DNA of 64,000 nucleotides from Limonium bicolor. Its lineage: Eukaryota; Streptophyta; Magnoliopsida; Caryophyllales; Plumbaginaceae. Below are positions 48,158-60,252 of the stretch, piece by piece; position 1 is the stretch's first letter, and every line of letters begins with the position of its first letter. Location: contig CM041778.1 in NCBI GenBank assembly GCA_023374045.1, positions 365,898,831 to 365,962,830 on the forward strand, read 5' to 3'. A program made the translations under genes and the position numbers. The notes beneath the pieces are model-generated. The model did not search any database, was not told the DNA's origin, and saw only the letters and a list, made by a program, of their open reading frames with translations.

Positions 48158-49689
48158 TTTTACAAAGGAAATGTGTTTTTTAGGTGGGAAATGAAGGGGG
48201 CTTGTTGGGTAGTGCTATTATATGGTTGTTAAGAGTTGTTTGGTGGAGTTTTATGGCCATTGGAGGTGTGAACAAGTATGAGGTAAAATGAGAAGTAAAT
48301 AACGTAAGTGGTTAAGCTTGAACTACAATGATTTAGTGGTATTTAGTTGGAGATCATTAGTGATGATATGAGTTAGGTTAATTAAAAGAAATTAACCACT
48401 CGATTCGATCAATGTTTTAGGGTTTGAGAATTTGGACTCCGGAGGAGAGTAAGCAACCGAACGACCAACGGTGAACGGTATGGTTTTCTTGTGACCTGCT
48501 TGCTAACGAGGTGTCCCTCGGCTTGTGTGCTATTTGTTTATGTGTGCCGACTAAACAAGATAAACCATGCAACCGGTTTTATTGCACTTGATGTGTGTGT
48601 GTTTTCTTTACACTAACACACTTGGCTTGAGATTTGTTACTAACTAAGTTTAGTACATATTGGAATAAGTGAGGATATACACTTTTATAATGGTTAGTTA
48701 ATACCCGAGAAGGTTTAACTAACACTTGGTCTATAAGACTTTCACTAACTGTAACTTAAGGGGGGAGTGAGGAATCCGGGACTGACTCCGGTCATGCATG
48801 TTAAGGAAAGGGGGTCGGTATCTAAATCAGATCCGACTTCCGCTTAAGGACTTGTCTTCGGACTTGTTTCCTAGGGTCGAATGTCGACTCAGCTACCTTG
48901 GATTTTCAGTCCAAGGTAGGGGGCAGATTAAGATGGTGCGGTAGGATCACCTAAATCCTAATTTAAGATAAGTTATTTATTCAACCAATGGAGTTAATAG
49001 CTCATTGGCTAGGGTTACTTTTGACCCGACAAAAATAAACATTGAGATAAGACATAACCATTTCTAATTAAAGAACAGTTTATATACTGAGATTGAGGTA
49101 AGACAAGGAGGGACTGAGGTTAAGAGGAAATTGGAACTTGAGGAGTTAATTGATTAACTCACCTACTAAGGGACCGCTTTTAAGTCGTTCATTGTGTGTG
49201 AACTATACTTGTTCATTTGTGGATTGTTGTTTTATTGCACTTCTTATTTATGTTGTGCATCTAATCAACTCCATGCTATCGACAATTAGTCGTCGTAGCC
49301 CGTTAGCTTGGGGGCCATAAGAGAATCATACCAGCAAAGGTGCTGACCCCCTCGGGGGCTGCTTTTTATATTTTGTAGGTGAACGACAGAAGACGACCGT
49401 CCTGAGAGTAGGATCGGGTAGAATTACTTTGGGTTGCTTTCCTTTAGTTTTACGAGTTGTGCATGTACACTCGTTTAGTAAATGGTATGGAACGTTAGTA
49501 AGATGTAATAGGACATTAAGAATTTGTACTGAGGATATGTATTGGTTAAGATTTAGTATAATAATGTTCGGTATATTCTGTTAGTCAGACCGTGGCCAGG
49601 TCCTGGAGTGTATTAAATTCCGCTGCGACGTTTGTATATATGTTGATAAGTGTGCGATAACCACGATTGGATTGAGATGGGGTGTTACA

Positions 49690-52283
49690 AAAAGTGGTAT
49701 CAGAGCGTAGTTACGCTCTGATGACAGGAATTACCGAACTTAGGAGAATACTGAGGTTGAGTTTGAGTTATGGGTTAAGGGTTGAGAGATAGAGCGAGAG
49801 GTGCGTTAGTTTGGACTTCCCGGTGTTTACCGGATATCCATAGTACCTAAACCCGCCCTCCACATCCCTTGCTTGAACTACGGGGAACAAACGCCAGAGA
49901 GAAGAAAGCCTTCTCTTACTCGGGAAAAACCCGATCTGGTAGTTAGTTAACAGTAAGCAATACGAAAAACATCTTGTTGTACAACAGTTTACGAGAACTT
50001 GAAGGTTTTAATTGGAGCGCAACGATGAAACAGGCGCTGCCAACGGAATTCAATCAATAAGAGAACGGTAATTACCGGTAACATGGGTCGACATGCTACG
50101 CAGTCGAGGTACCCCGCCATACCAATGATAAGCAAAGCACTACGAGTGCAATGGATAGGAAAAGAGAAGTGACCGGGGTACCGGACAGTAGTCCGGAGGA
50201 GCATAACAGCGGGATAATACCGCGTATGAGAATAAAGACAACCAGGAAGCCCATTATGAAACAGGGACTCCGAACCCCAAACAATTAGAAAGGTTACAAA
50301 ACCTGACGGGCGTAGCTTAGGTGACTAAGGAAACTTATACAAGTTGAATACCGAAATGGGACTACAATGTAGTGCCTAAAGGAGAATTGTTACTCAGAAA
50401 CTGCGAAAAATGTGTGGGAACGGGAGAGAGGATTGAGACATAAGTAAATAACAAGGGGTTCCCTCAGAAGGAGGAACACCCTGAAAATGACAGTACTATC
50501 AAAACAACCAGGAAACTGCCGGATGGCTAGTTATCCAAAATAAGAGAACATCGAAGGAGTCCCGAGGACTACCAAAGACATAGAATTTAGGTGGAAGTAC
50601 CACTACCGACGCGCACAGTACCGGTAGCCCATCTTGTATGGCGCACTTGCCATAGCAAGTGCTACCACTGTTAAGCTACACGGAAAGCCATCATGGCGAG
50701 ATAGTAGAACGCTACAGTCGTAATACATATTAATACCGGATTGTAAATCCATAAGAACAAGAGAATGAGACCTTGGAAGGGCCGGACGGCCTGACCATGA
50801 TGAGATGCGTCGACACACCAGTCAGCAGGGAGCTGAACTTGGATGGAATGCTAAACGATATAAATTTTCGCAGAGGTACAACCTACAAAAACAACAACCG
50901 ATAGTACGGTAAGGACATACGATCCCGACAGAGGGAAGCTTAGAGGACTACACCATAGAGTTAGCATAGTCGAGCAAAACAAAACTCATAAATGATGGTT
51001 AGTATTGTTTACCTACCTCGTTAACACCCAAGTATGACTAACCATTGTCGGGTGGCGTAGTCAACAAATGTTGAATGAAGCATTGAGATGGAAGCGCATG
51101 ATAACCAGGATAATTATCCAACTTAAACACCGTAAGGCAGAAGCCTAATACGAACCAATCCATAATCTTTTAAAAGGCGCAAGTCTATGGAAACGATAGT
51201 ATTGTCACCGACACTGGTTAACGCCAGATCACCTGAATAAACTTCCATAGCAGGGAGCAGGATGCAACAACTTACCATGAAACCGGTACTACATTTAATA
51301 TGTAACCTAACAGTGGATAGTATTCAAAGAACCATAAACTTATAAGGATGACCTATGGATGAGTGAGAGTACAATTGTGAACCAAGCACCAGTTTCCACT
51401 TAAGAAAATTAAGCACTAAGAGCTTACGAGCCAAGGATGTTGACCTCATCCTAGCCCGAGGCACAAGAAGACATAAGAGGGCTTATTTAAGCCGTGAACG
51501 AACTACAATTCGTAGATATGAACGGTTACAAACCTATAACTTAGATTGTGGAAGAATTGCCAGGAAAGGGCACCAATGAGAATATTGAGATAATGCTATT
51601 GACAGGGGCAGAGAACGAACCATTCCTTTTAGGGTGGGGATACCTCTCCTTGTTGTGAGGCCATGAGTGGGAATAAACCCCTCAATAAGGGCTTTCACTT
51701 GTTAGAGATAGAATACGCTTTTATTAGAGAATGGAAACCGTAAACCTTGAAATTACCTTAGAACATTCTAGTTACACATAAATAATAAGGAAGGCTGCAG
51801 AGACAGACCTCATATCCAACACCCAGGATTTAAGAATCAGTAATCGTCAGAGATAAACATTGTGAGTGCACAGTATGGCACGTCAAGTGACCAACGCTCA
51901 GAAGAGCTTGTGATTCAACGGATGACTTTTTCAGTAACCGGTTAAATTATATGGGAAATAACATCATAAGGGATGGAAGAACGTGAGAGAGACTGACCTA
52001 CATACGAAACTGAAATTGAAGCAAAACACCTTCATATTAAGAGATAACAAAAATTACAACACGGTACGACAACCGCAATACACCGAAATTAGAGAACTCC
52101 CAGTGTGTTTACACCAAGAAGGGATTGAGTATAAGATAAGACATTAAAATAAATGATTGAGAAGTTGTACCATCAATGAGCAACAGAATAAAGGCAAGCT
52201 ACCATGGTAGCATAAGCCATAGAACAGTACTGGTATAAGGAGGTTAAGTCATGGTGCGTAGTAAAGCGACCATTATGTATAAG
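49690..52283 (+). mobile_element. Primer-binding site and non-coding interior of the LARD-like element
   Basis: TGGTATCAGAGC at 49695-49706 matches the primer site complementary to the 3' end of initiator tRNA-Met, 5 bp after the LTR end. The next 2.6 kb has no frame over about 75 codons and no gag, protease or RT motif in any frame. It is richer in GC than the LTR (CTACGCAGTCGAGG, GGGGTACCGG). Long LTRs with a non-coding interior define LARD elements, which depend on proteins of other retrotransposons. The interior is cut at about 52284 by the Athila-like element; the 3' LTR is outside the window. Confidence 0.7.
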
Positions 52284-53780
52284 TGATAAGTTGGGAATTT
52301 ATCTATGTCTATGGGGTTTATTTGTGCTTAATTGTTATTATTTGTTATTAAATTCCCGCCTTATGGTTATTTTTATGCTTCTACTTGCAATTGTCCTCTA
52401 TGATGGGTTTATTTGTTATTTCAGGCAAAAATCTCAAGAAAACGCATTCCCGATAGGTATAATGTTTTTCTGGACTGTCAAACATGTTGAACAGAGTGAA
52501 GACATGCAATTGTAGGTTGGGTCCGGGACCTTGCACAGACCTTAAGTCCCGGACCAACCATTGGTGTTACTCTCGACCTATTCTGAAGACTGGTCTGGGA
52601 CCTGTTATATAACTTAAGTCCCGGACCATACAAGGGCATTATTCTCGACCAGTTTTAAGGACGGGTCTGGGACTTGATACATAACTTAAGTCCCGGACCA
52701 TGCTTGAGGATGAACTCTCGGTCGATTTAGAGACTGGTCCGGGACTTTATACAAGGACCAAGTCCCAGACCAATTAGATAAAACGCAGCCAGAATATGCG
52801 TGGAAGGAAGAAATTAAAGATAGAATTCTGATTGTTATAAAAGAAGAGGCCTGCCAACGTGAGAGATATGCTTGGATACACCATAGAGCTTAGTTTTTAC
52901 ACAGAAGAGAAAGGAGAGAGAGAGAGGTTGAGTCTTGGGAAGATCTTGGAGACTACGAGGAAGAAAAGGCTGAAGGAAGAACAGAGAATTCACGACGGCT
53001 ACTGACATTAGAGTTTCTTCTTGTTCTACCTTTCCTGAGTCTTTTCTATTCAACTTGAGCATTGTTATTATGGATATGTCTGAGTAGTCTCCTTTAATTC
53101 TGGTTTGCTATGTATCCCTAAATTGATCATTCCTGTACCTTTGTGATTTTCTGCAATTCGATTGAATAAAGTTATTTTCCTTGCTTAATTTCCTTAATCA
53201 TTATAATTGGCCAATTATAAAGATTAGTATTTTGTTAGCTTATATGTGACGACTGTGGCTTTCAATTGAATACAGGGAAATAACCGGTTAGTATAGAGAC
53301 GGTAATTCCTCTAAATTGCTAATTGACCGTTTATCTAGATTGTTCTTAAGGCAGTTAGTAAAATGGGTTTGTAACGAGAGTTAGAATTCGGTCTTTACTA
53401 ACTAGAATTTGCTAAGCGGGATACCGGAGGTAAATTATCTTTGTTCTAGGGTGTTATTCAGAATTGTCTTGGAAATCACTTAGGGATAGGAATTACAGAT
53501 TTAGGGAGAAGTAGTAAACCGGGTTTTCTTTTCCAAATCAGTTTCGAAACAATTATTTTATTGCTTTTTACTGTTTTACATTCTGTCTACAACTTTTATT
53601 TATCATCAAATAAAACCCCCAATTTCCTGTTTTAATTTGTTATTTAGTCTTTTTATTCCTTTCCGTTTAGTAAAGATTTAAACTAGACATCGCCTCCTCT
53701 GGTTTGATACTTAGGGAATACTCTCTATTAAAACTTGCTAGAATTGACCGGTACACTTGCCGTTAGGTTTTATCCCAACA
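52284..53780 (+). mobile_element. 5' LTR of an Athila-like gypsy element
   Basis: It begins TGATAAGTTGGGAATT and ends TTTTATCCCAACA (about 1.5 kb), followed by the tRNA-Asp primer site. It contains the 72-bp palindromic repeat (52520-52774) and a GAAGAGAAAGGAGAGAGAGAG-like purine tract near 52905. The start coordinate rests on the TG...CA rule and position relative to the interior; the 3' LTR is not in the window, so no TSD can be checked. Confidence 0.7.
52520..52774 (+). repeat. 72-bp tandem repeat with GGTCCSGGACC palindromes (Athila-like LTR)
   Basis: Units start at 52520, 52592, 52664 and 52736, an exact 72-bp period, about 3.5 copies. Each has a 36-bp imperfect palindrome (GGTCYGGGAC....AAGTCCCGGACC) and a 36-bp spacer with CTCTCGRYC. 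The spacer matches the reverse complement of the spacer at 47972-48157. The palindromes could form hairpins in RNA or bind dimeric factors. Confidence 0.93.
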
Positions 53781-53786
53781 AGTTTT

Positions 53787-53804
53787 TGGCGCCGTTGCCG
53801 GGGA
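53787..53804 (+). promoter_or_regulatory. Primer-binding site complementary to tRNA-Asp
   Basis: TGGCGCCGTTGCCGGGGA lies 6 bp after the LTR end. This is the primer site typical of Athila-type and related plant gypsy elements, where tRNA-Asp primes minus-strand DNA synthesis. It fixes the LTR end and element orientation. Confidence 0.92.
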
Positions 53805-54345
53805 GGCACGGTTATTTAGTTTAATCTTTATCTTATTTATTTTGTTCTTATTATTATTTTCTATTATTTTGTGAATCAACGTAATCTGTTCATTTTTTTT
53901 ACGAGTGTTATTTTCTTAACTTCCGTTTCCTTTTGTTTTTGATTTCGATTAGTATAGTCATTAGGATAGTATAGTTTAATCGTCTTTCTGTACGTTTTTA
54001 TTTTAGATTTTGCTTTTCTGTTTTTTTTTCTAATCTGTTCTGTTGACGTAGTTCAATTAGATTAGGTTTTTTTTGCATTTAATTCTTTTGGTTTTAGTTA
54101 ATCTGTTTTTAATCTGTCTTTATTTCTAGTCTGATTTTATTTCAGATTTTCTTTTATCTTCCAGATTTTATTCCAGATTTTATCTTCTATTTCTGAATAT
54201 TCTGTGTTTAGTCATTAGGATTTTTATTTGCATATTGTGTGAGTTAATTTCTTTTTATCTCTTTCTGGTTTTAGTTGTTTTAATTTAATTGCTACTGTTC
54301 TTTTAGTTTACACTATTACAGTTTCAGTTTACTAACTCTCGGTTT
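53805..54345 (+). other. Untranslated leader of the Athila-like element
   Basis: A T-rich leader (many TTTTATTTC and ATCTGTTTT words) between the primer site and the gag start codon at 54346. No gene; typical long gypsy leader. Confidence 0.6.
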
Positions 54346-56142
54346 ATGGTTAAAACCCGCTCTGCAGGGGAACCGGGGTTCGAACTCAATCTCGAGATCG
54401 AAAGATTTGCAAGACAGCTTCGTAGGGATTTGAATCTGGATCCACCAGTTGAGGAGAAGGTGCTTGAACCGCCTGTTGTCGAAGAGGTTCCAGAAGTTCA
54501 ACCAGAAGTTAACGTGGCAAACAATGAGAGGCTGATGAGGGAGTACACCCGTCCAAGTGTTGAAGGTCTGGTTTCACTAATAGTGATTCCTGCATTGCCA
54601 GCAAGGGTGCAGTGGGGGGGTGGGGGGAGGCACTACGTGACCATGGTGATGAACGTGCCTCAGTTCAGCGGAACGGTTACTGAAGACCCAAATGTCCATC
54701 TCACTACATTCCTGAGATTGGTAGGAGCATGTTCAACACCAGCTTCGCAGGAGGTTGCTCGGCTCACTCTGTTTCCATTCTCCCTGAGGGATAGAGCAGC
54801 TGAATGGTTAAACTCGTTGGCGCCTGACAGCATTACCACTTGGGAAGAATTGGCTAATGCATTCCTGGCGAAATATTTTCCACCCTCTCGGATGCTGACC
54901 ATGAGAGGTGAAATTACCAACTTCAAACAGTTCGTTGGTGAGACCTTATCTGAAGCTTGTGAGCGTTTTAAGGGGATAGTAAGGAAAGTACCGCATCACG
55001 GATTAGGAGAAGAGGTTGTACTGCAGTCTTTTTTCAAGGACTAGGACCCTTCTAGCCGGTTGTTGGTTGATACCTGCGGTGGAGGAAGTTTGATGGAGCT
55101 GCCCATTACAAGAATCAAATAGCTGTAGAGACTATTACTACAACAGCTAATCAGTGGGGAGGTACGAGAACCGGAGAAGCTGCACCGAAGAAAACTGCTG
55201 GAGTTTATGAAGTGGATTCGAATACTTTTCTGGCTGCCAAGATAGAAGCAATGTCGAAGCAGTTTGAGCGTATGTGTGCAGTGATGAACCCGCAGTCAAA
55301 TGCAGCAGCTGCTCCTGAGGTTTATCCACCTTGCGAATACTGTGGTAGGGCTTCTAACATGTGCCAGTGTGCTCCACCGCAAGAAGAGACAGCAAATTAT
55401 GTTGGTAAGATATCGGGTAATTATTTCGGGAATCAAGGCAACCCGGGTTACCATTCTCAGCAGCAGAATCGTTACCAAGCTGGCGGTAACAGCAATTACA
55501 ATTAGAGACCCCAACAGCAGTACAATTCTTCTTATCAAAGCAGCCACTACAAAATCAGTAAGTGCAGAATTCGGGTGCTGGTACGTCTTCTAGTATGGAT
55601 GAAGTTCTGGCCAGAATGAATGATTTCATCACGGTTAACACCAAGAAATTTAATGAGCTGGAAGCTTTCAATCAGGAGCAGAGGACTTTCAATAACGATC
55701 AAAGGACTTTCAATAGAAACATCGAGACCCAGTTGTCTCAGATATCTCAGTAGCTAGCTCAGCGTCCTTTGGGTTCTTTGCCTAGTCAGTCAGAGCAGAA
55801 TCCAAGAGAGCATGCTAAGGCAATCACGTTAAAGAGTGGTACACAGCTTGACCCGGTGGTCCCTGAAGCTGAGGCTCCACTTCCTAATGTTGAGCAGAGT
55901 GAAGAAACTGCACCAGCAGGTTCTCAGGAGGAACCACCTGAAGATGAAGCAACAGTTACCAAAGCTCCTAAGACTCCATCACCTCCACGACGCGCAGTTG
56001 CTGAAGCGCCGGTTCCTTTTCCAAACCGGTTGAAGAAGAGAGACTTGGATGAGCAGTTTGGTAAGTTTTTAAGTATCTTTACGAAACTAACCATTAACAT
56101 TCCTTTTTCTGAAGCTTTGAAGCAGATGCCGATATATGCAAA
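54346..56142 (+). pseudogene. gag (and protease start) of the Athila-like element, truncated
   Basis: It starts MVKTRSAGEPGFELNLEIER. The gag core is VPQFSGTVTEDPNVHLTTF, then FPFSLRDRAAEWLNSLAP and WEELANAFLAKYFPPSRM. A stop lies at 55042-55044 and the frame changes near 55085. Downstream pieces include a CX2C-type finger (YPPCEYCGRASNMCQC) and the family-typical QSEQNPREHAKAITLKSGTQ. The last segment, LDEQFGKFLSIFTKLTINIP ending at QMPIYA, is the usual approach to the protease. The CACTA transposon cuts it at 56143. Internal stops (55503, 55751) make it inactive. Pol is missing in the window and presumably lies beyond the CACTA element. Confidence 0.88.
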
Positions 56143-56154
56143 CACTAGTGCAGA

Positions 56155-56475
56155 AAATGTTTTTTACCACGGTTATTTTGCCTATATACCACGGTTAGAA
56201 TCCGTGGTTTATACTCGCGTGGTATATCGAAAAATTGCAATAAACCACGGTTTGAAACCGTCGTTTAAAAGACGATTATAAACCACGGTTCTAAAACCGT
56301 CGTTTAAAGCCCGTTGTGTCGCGGGAATCAGACGACTTATACGACGGTTGGGACAAAAACCGTGGTATATAATGTCGCTCCATTGCGTTTTATACGACGG
56401 TTCGGGTGTATAACCGTGGTATATGACTACTTTATACGACGGTTTTATAATAAACCGTGGTTTATACTCGTCCAT
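56155..56475. repeat. Subterminal repeat array of the CACTA element
   Basis: About a dozen copies, in both orientations, of the words CCACGGTT (AACCGTGG) and AAACCGTCGT (ACGACGGTTT). Examples are 56168, 56189, 56248, 56283, 56298, 56340 and 56393-56460. In CACTA elements such subterminal motifs bind the TNPA-type protein. A long T-run follows at 56495-56528. Confidence 0.85.
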
Positions 56476-56999
56476 TCATTGAGTTTTAAACCATGTTTTT
56501 TTTTTTTTTTTTTGTTTTTTTGTTTTTTTAGCATCTACCACATATGTTTTCCAACACAACCCAATTTACAATCGCATATACAACCTGTACAGGGCATCCA
56601 ACTGGTATTGCCCTTTGATAACCAACCACACTATGACCATAAACCAAGTTGCCAGTTTGAATTGCAACATTGAAAACGAATTGCAAACAAACCCATTCAA
56701 ACTTTCAAAAATAAGAGAGAGTTGAACTTTACAAACTTTGAGAGTTGCTTCAGCAAAAACAAAAGTCTAAGTCTAACTACGTACTAGGATATAAGATCTA
56801 AGAAACACTCAAGTAATTTTTACACCAAAACTGCGATAAATGATCTCTTACAAAGTCGAGATCCCCTTTGGAATACGTGCTCCCTGCTTGTGTGAAATAA
56901 GAAACGATCTGTCCATAAAAAGAAACTGATCATCATTAGTACACAATTTTATTTAAAATGCAATAACTTTAACTAAAACTTTGATTGGTATGGGTTACC

Positions 57000-59900
57000 T
57001 TGTCATCATCCAAGCGTGTCAATATTTTGTACAATCTCGAACATGTACCGCATCACATAATAGCCACAGCTTGTGAATCAGGCTGTTGAGGACACTGTCA
57101 TCACACCATCCATGGATTACCAACTTTAGACAGATCAAAAAATTAAACGTTTAACTTTAATACAAAAATGCATAAATTAAATGATTACTTACACGTATGT
57201 AGTGGAAGTCCAAGATGGAGAATGGTTTTTTTCATCACTTAAACCAAGCTTATGGCCCCTGCATAAATACAACATTTTAAAATGAAGCCATTTATTGTCA
57301 ATAATCTAGGACAAGCTTAAAATAAATACAAATGCATTAAAATTTTGAATACTCACTCCTTCAAATATTTCTCTACAGCGATCTCTCGAAGGTCATCAGG
57401 GCCGCCCAATGGGTCTAGTATCAACAAGCATGAGGTGTCGATACACAACACCAACAACATCCAATGATTGCTGCCACAGATAAAACAAAGAATGTTTTGT
57501 AGAACAATTATTAAATATCACAATTAGGAAGCAAAAAATTCCAGTTATTGTGTACTTACATCTGATGATATGGGATCAGCAAATATTTGCTTCTTCTTCG
57601 CACCGCATACAAAATCCCTGCCTCACATGCTGTACACATCCTTGCTCATCCAATGCGGCCTGATTTGCTGACATCAATTGCGGACACAAGAAAGAGAGGG
57701 CAAATAATCTCTTGCTCGCTAGCAGTCTACTAGTCAAACACCTAAACAACATTTTTTCATAAGATATGTTAAATAGCTTAAAAAATGAAAGATAATGTAA
57801 TAATTTAAAAGATACTTACACACAATAGGCCTGAATCACAGAGATGTTAAGCAGGTCTCCCATCAAAAATTCTCTTAGATCGCTCACGGTAATCATCAGA
57901 TCTCTGGGCTCAGAGGAGTGGAAAACATGCTTAGACACTTTCATGTTGAAGTTGGTGACAGACTGCGGCCTCGTCATGAAAAAGTCATACAACATTTTTT
58001 GTTTGACTGTCAACTTCTTCAGATACTTGGGTGTCAGAATGGGGGATCTCCTAGGAGTCATATCGAAAGGTTTCACCACTTCCTTTCTCACCTCTGACTC
58101 TCCTCACTTGATTTCACAACTTCCTTCCCCTTATCCACTTTCCTCTTCTTAACCGGTCTTAATTCCTTATCAATCTAATAGTATACAAAATTTAAATAAT
58201 AAACATATCAGTCAACAGTCAAGTTAAAAACTAAACAGTAAGCTATAAATAGTTTACCTTGTCACTGACATCAATGAGAGAATATGGCCATGGAACAACT
58301 GAAGATTTTGCTTGACCTATTTTACTCCACTATTCCACTCCAACGGAAGGGAGAGTCCTCATGACCTTGCACAATATCGTCTACCATCACACGAGCGTGG
58401 AGAGGTGGGATGACCTTGAAATGTACTACAGTGTTCGGTCCGGTCTGTAAAACCCGACCGAATGCAACATGCACAGTCCCACCATCCAACACTTGAAACA
58501 GATGACATGATTTAGCCATCTACATCAACTCACAACAGTAAGCAAGCTAATAAAATTATATTGTTTTAAAAGTAATGTTAAAATAACTAAGGAGGAAAAA
58601 AGAACAAACCGAAAGGTTTTGATAAGGAAATGTGTCTCTGGTAGGAGAAGAAGGTGCAGGATGATCGACCATCGGAGTATCCGCCGTCGTGGTAGGAGCA
58701 GACGTCGGTGTAGGATCATCGACAGTATCCGCCGTCGTGGTAGGAGCAGACGTCGGTCTAGCAGTAGGTGCCGGTGTAGGAGACGCGGCCACTATCGATG
58801 TATCGCCGTCGCGGTAGGAGTAGACACCGGTGTAGGAGTAGGTGTCGGTGTAGGAGCATGCACCTGGCCCAATACTAAAGCCTCAAGTCTTCGCAGGCGC
58901 TCCTCGTAGGCTTGACGCTCCTCAGCGTGGCGTCTTTCCGACTCAGCGTGACGTCTTTCCGACTCCTCCAACCGGTCATGCACCCGTTCATCCACCATTC
59001 TCTCTATCATTTCAGCCTGTGGTACTCTCGATCGAGACGTAGGAAACACGTCTTTTTGGCGAACTTCCCCTCCAAGCCCCCGCACTCGCCCTGGATGATC
59101 CTTTTGCCCAAGGGCCTTATTCAGTGGATCATCCTGAGACGGAGGGGCCGGAACCATCTCCCATCGCTCAGTCGAGCCAGACTATTTTAAATTAACAAAA
59201 ATATTAGAAATGAACTTACTAATTAGTAAACAACAACTTTTAAATATATATACTTACAATCTTGGACGCCAACTCAGCAGTCTCGCTCTGCGGGAACACA
59301 TATACCCCTCGTCATTTTTCTTCATTCGACCCAGCATAAATGTCTGCACCTACTTGCATCGTCAACATCATCAATAACTGACTGAGTGCCGTCTTCATTA
59401 GTTTCGTCAGTAAGCCCTCGCTCTTCCACTTCTCCAACCGCCCCGTGTATCCAGCTCGCCCCATGAAGTGCTTGTAGATATTCTTCGCCCGGTTACGTCT
59501 CGCTTGTTCTTGACGTAACTGTTACAAAATTTGTATATTTGTAAGTTATACATAATAAAAAAAATATTTGTTAAATTTTATTCCTTAAATAATTAAGAAA
59601 GAATAATTGTAAAAGTACCTTAAACTCTTCAGTCTGGCGATGGTCGTAGAATATCTTCCAGTCCTCCTCCGTGATCATACCATCATACACTACCCACGGC
59701 GGTGACCTCTTGGAGCCCGGTTTGGTAATCCAGCCATCTACCAACCGATGCTTGAACTGTCGCAGTGATGTCGCTAGAAGTGATTCAATCTTCGTCCGAA
59801 GTTCATCCGCGACTTGTACTTCTTCTGCACCATCTGCCACATGATGTCTTTGTCTGCCTTTTCTTGATCTTTCCAGTCCTTATTAATCGAGCAATGGGAT

Positions 59901-60139
59901 TTTACCATCAATCCCAAGTAGGAAGCAAACGCTGCTTCGACCCACCACGATGTCGGAGGTACTTGTCCCAGATCAAATCGATGGGAGAATCTTTCTTCTC
60001 CTTCAACCCACGGGTCGGTCCACGTCCCTTCCGAGGGCTGCGAAGTAGATGCAGCTGGTGGTTCTTCAGTAGGGACGTCATCGTCAATATCATCCACCCA
60101 ACAGTAAGTCCTCTTCGACTCTATCGTCAGGATCCATAA
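57000..60139 (-). pseudogene. CACTA second gene: Ptta/En/Spm domain, coiled coil, DUF8039-like and Ulp1 protease
   Basis: Minus-strand order: an acidic start (MDPDDRVEED at 60139); a Ptta-type transposase-24 region at 60097-59270 (DKDIMWQMVQKKYKSRMNF; GWITKPGSKRSPPWVVYD; NIYKHFMGRAGYTGRLEKW); a charged coiled coil at 59157-58792 (ESERRHAEERQAYEERLRRL) ending in a TP repeat; a DUF8039-like piece at 58519-58322 (GGTVHVAFGRVLQTG); then a C48 protease at about 58091-57000. The protease shows NHWMLLVLCIDTSCLLILD (His and Asp, near 57470-57410) and TSCGYYVMRYMFEIVQ (Cys, near 57070). TNPA-type proteins bind subterminal repeats; the protease role in CACTA elements is unclear. Introns separate several pieces, and a TGA before the GRDF segment near 57620 may mark decay. 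It could be two genes. Confidence 0.7.
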
Positions 60140-60252
60140 TCTGAAAAATAATCAACAATTAACAAGGTTAATACGAACATCTACTGAATCAAATATTGAA
60201 ACATGACAAAAAAATAATATAATATTGTCAACCAAACTTACAAAATAACATT

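Larger units (their letters stand above)
40105..49689 (+). mobile_element. 5' LTR (about 4.4 kb) of a LARD-like element, carrying a nested chromovirus
   Basis: The right end GGGGTGTTACA at 49689 is followed after 5 bp by a tRNA-Met primer site, so this is a 5' LTR on the plus strand. The left edge is approximate (about 40080-40110, perhaps TGATGTAATAAGG at 40105). The LTR is in two parts, 40105-40927 and 46139-49689, split by the chromovirus insertion. It is related to the giant solo LTR at 24147-32109 (shared end, AAACATGCCTTA, GCTTTAAG words). It contains a 72-bp tandem repeat (47972-48157). No protein-coding segment is seen in the LTR. Confidence 0.7.

Noticed and set aside
58619..58909. 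Arginine-rich frame on the plus strand opposite the CACTA second gene
   Set aside because: It is the antisense of the TP/TPTSAPTT repeat tail; no other support.
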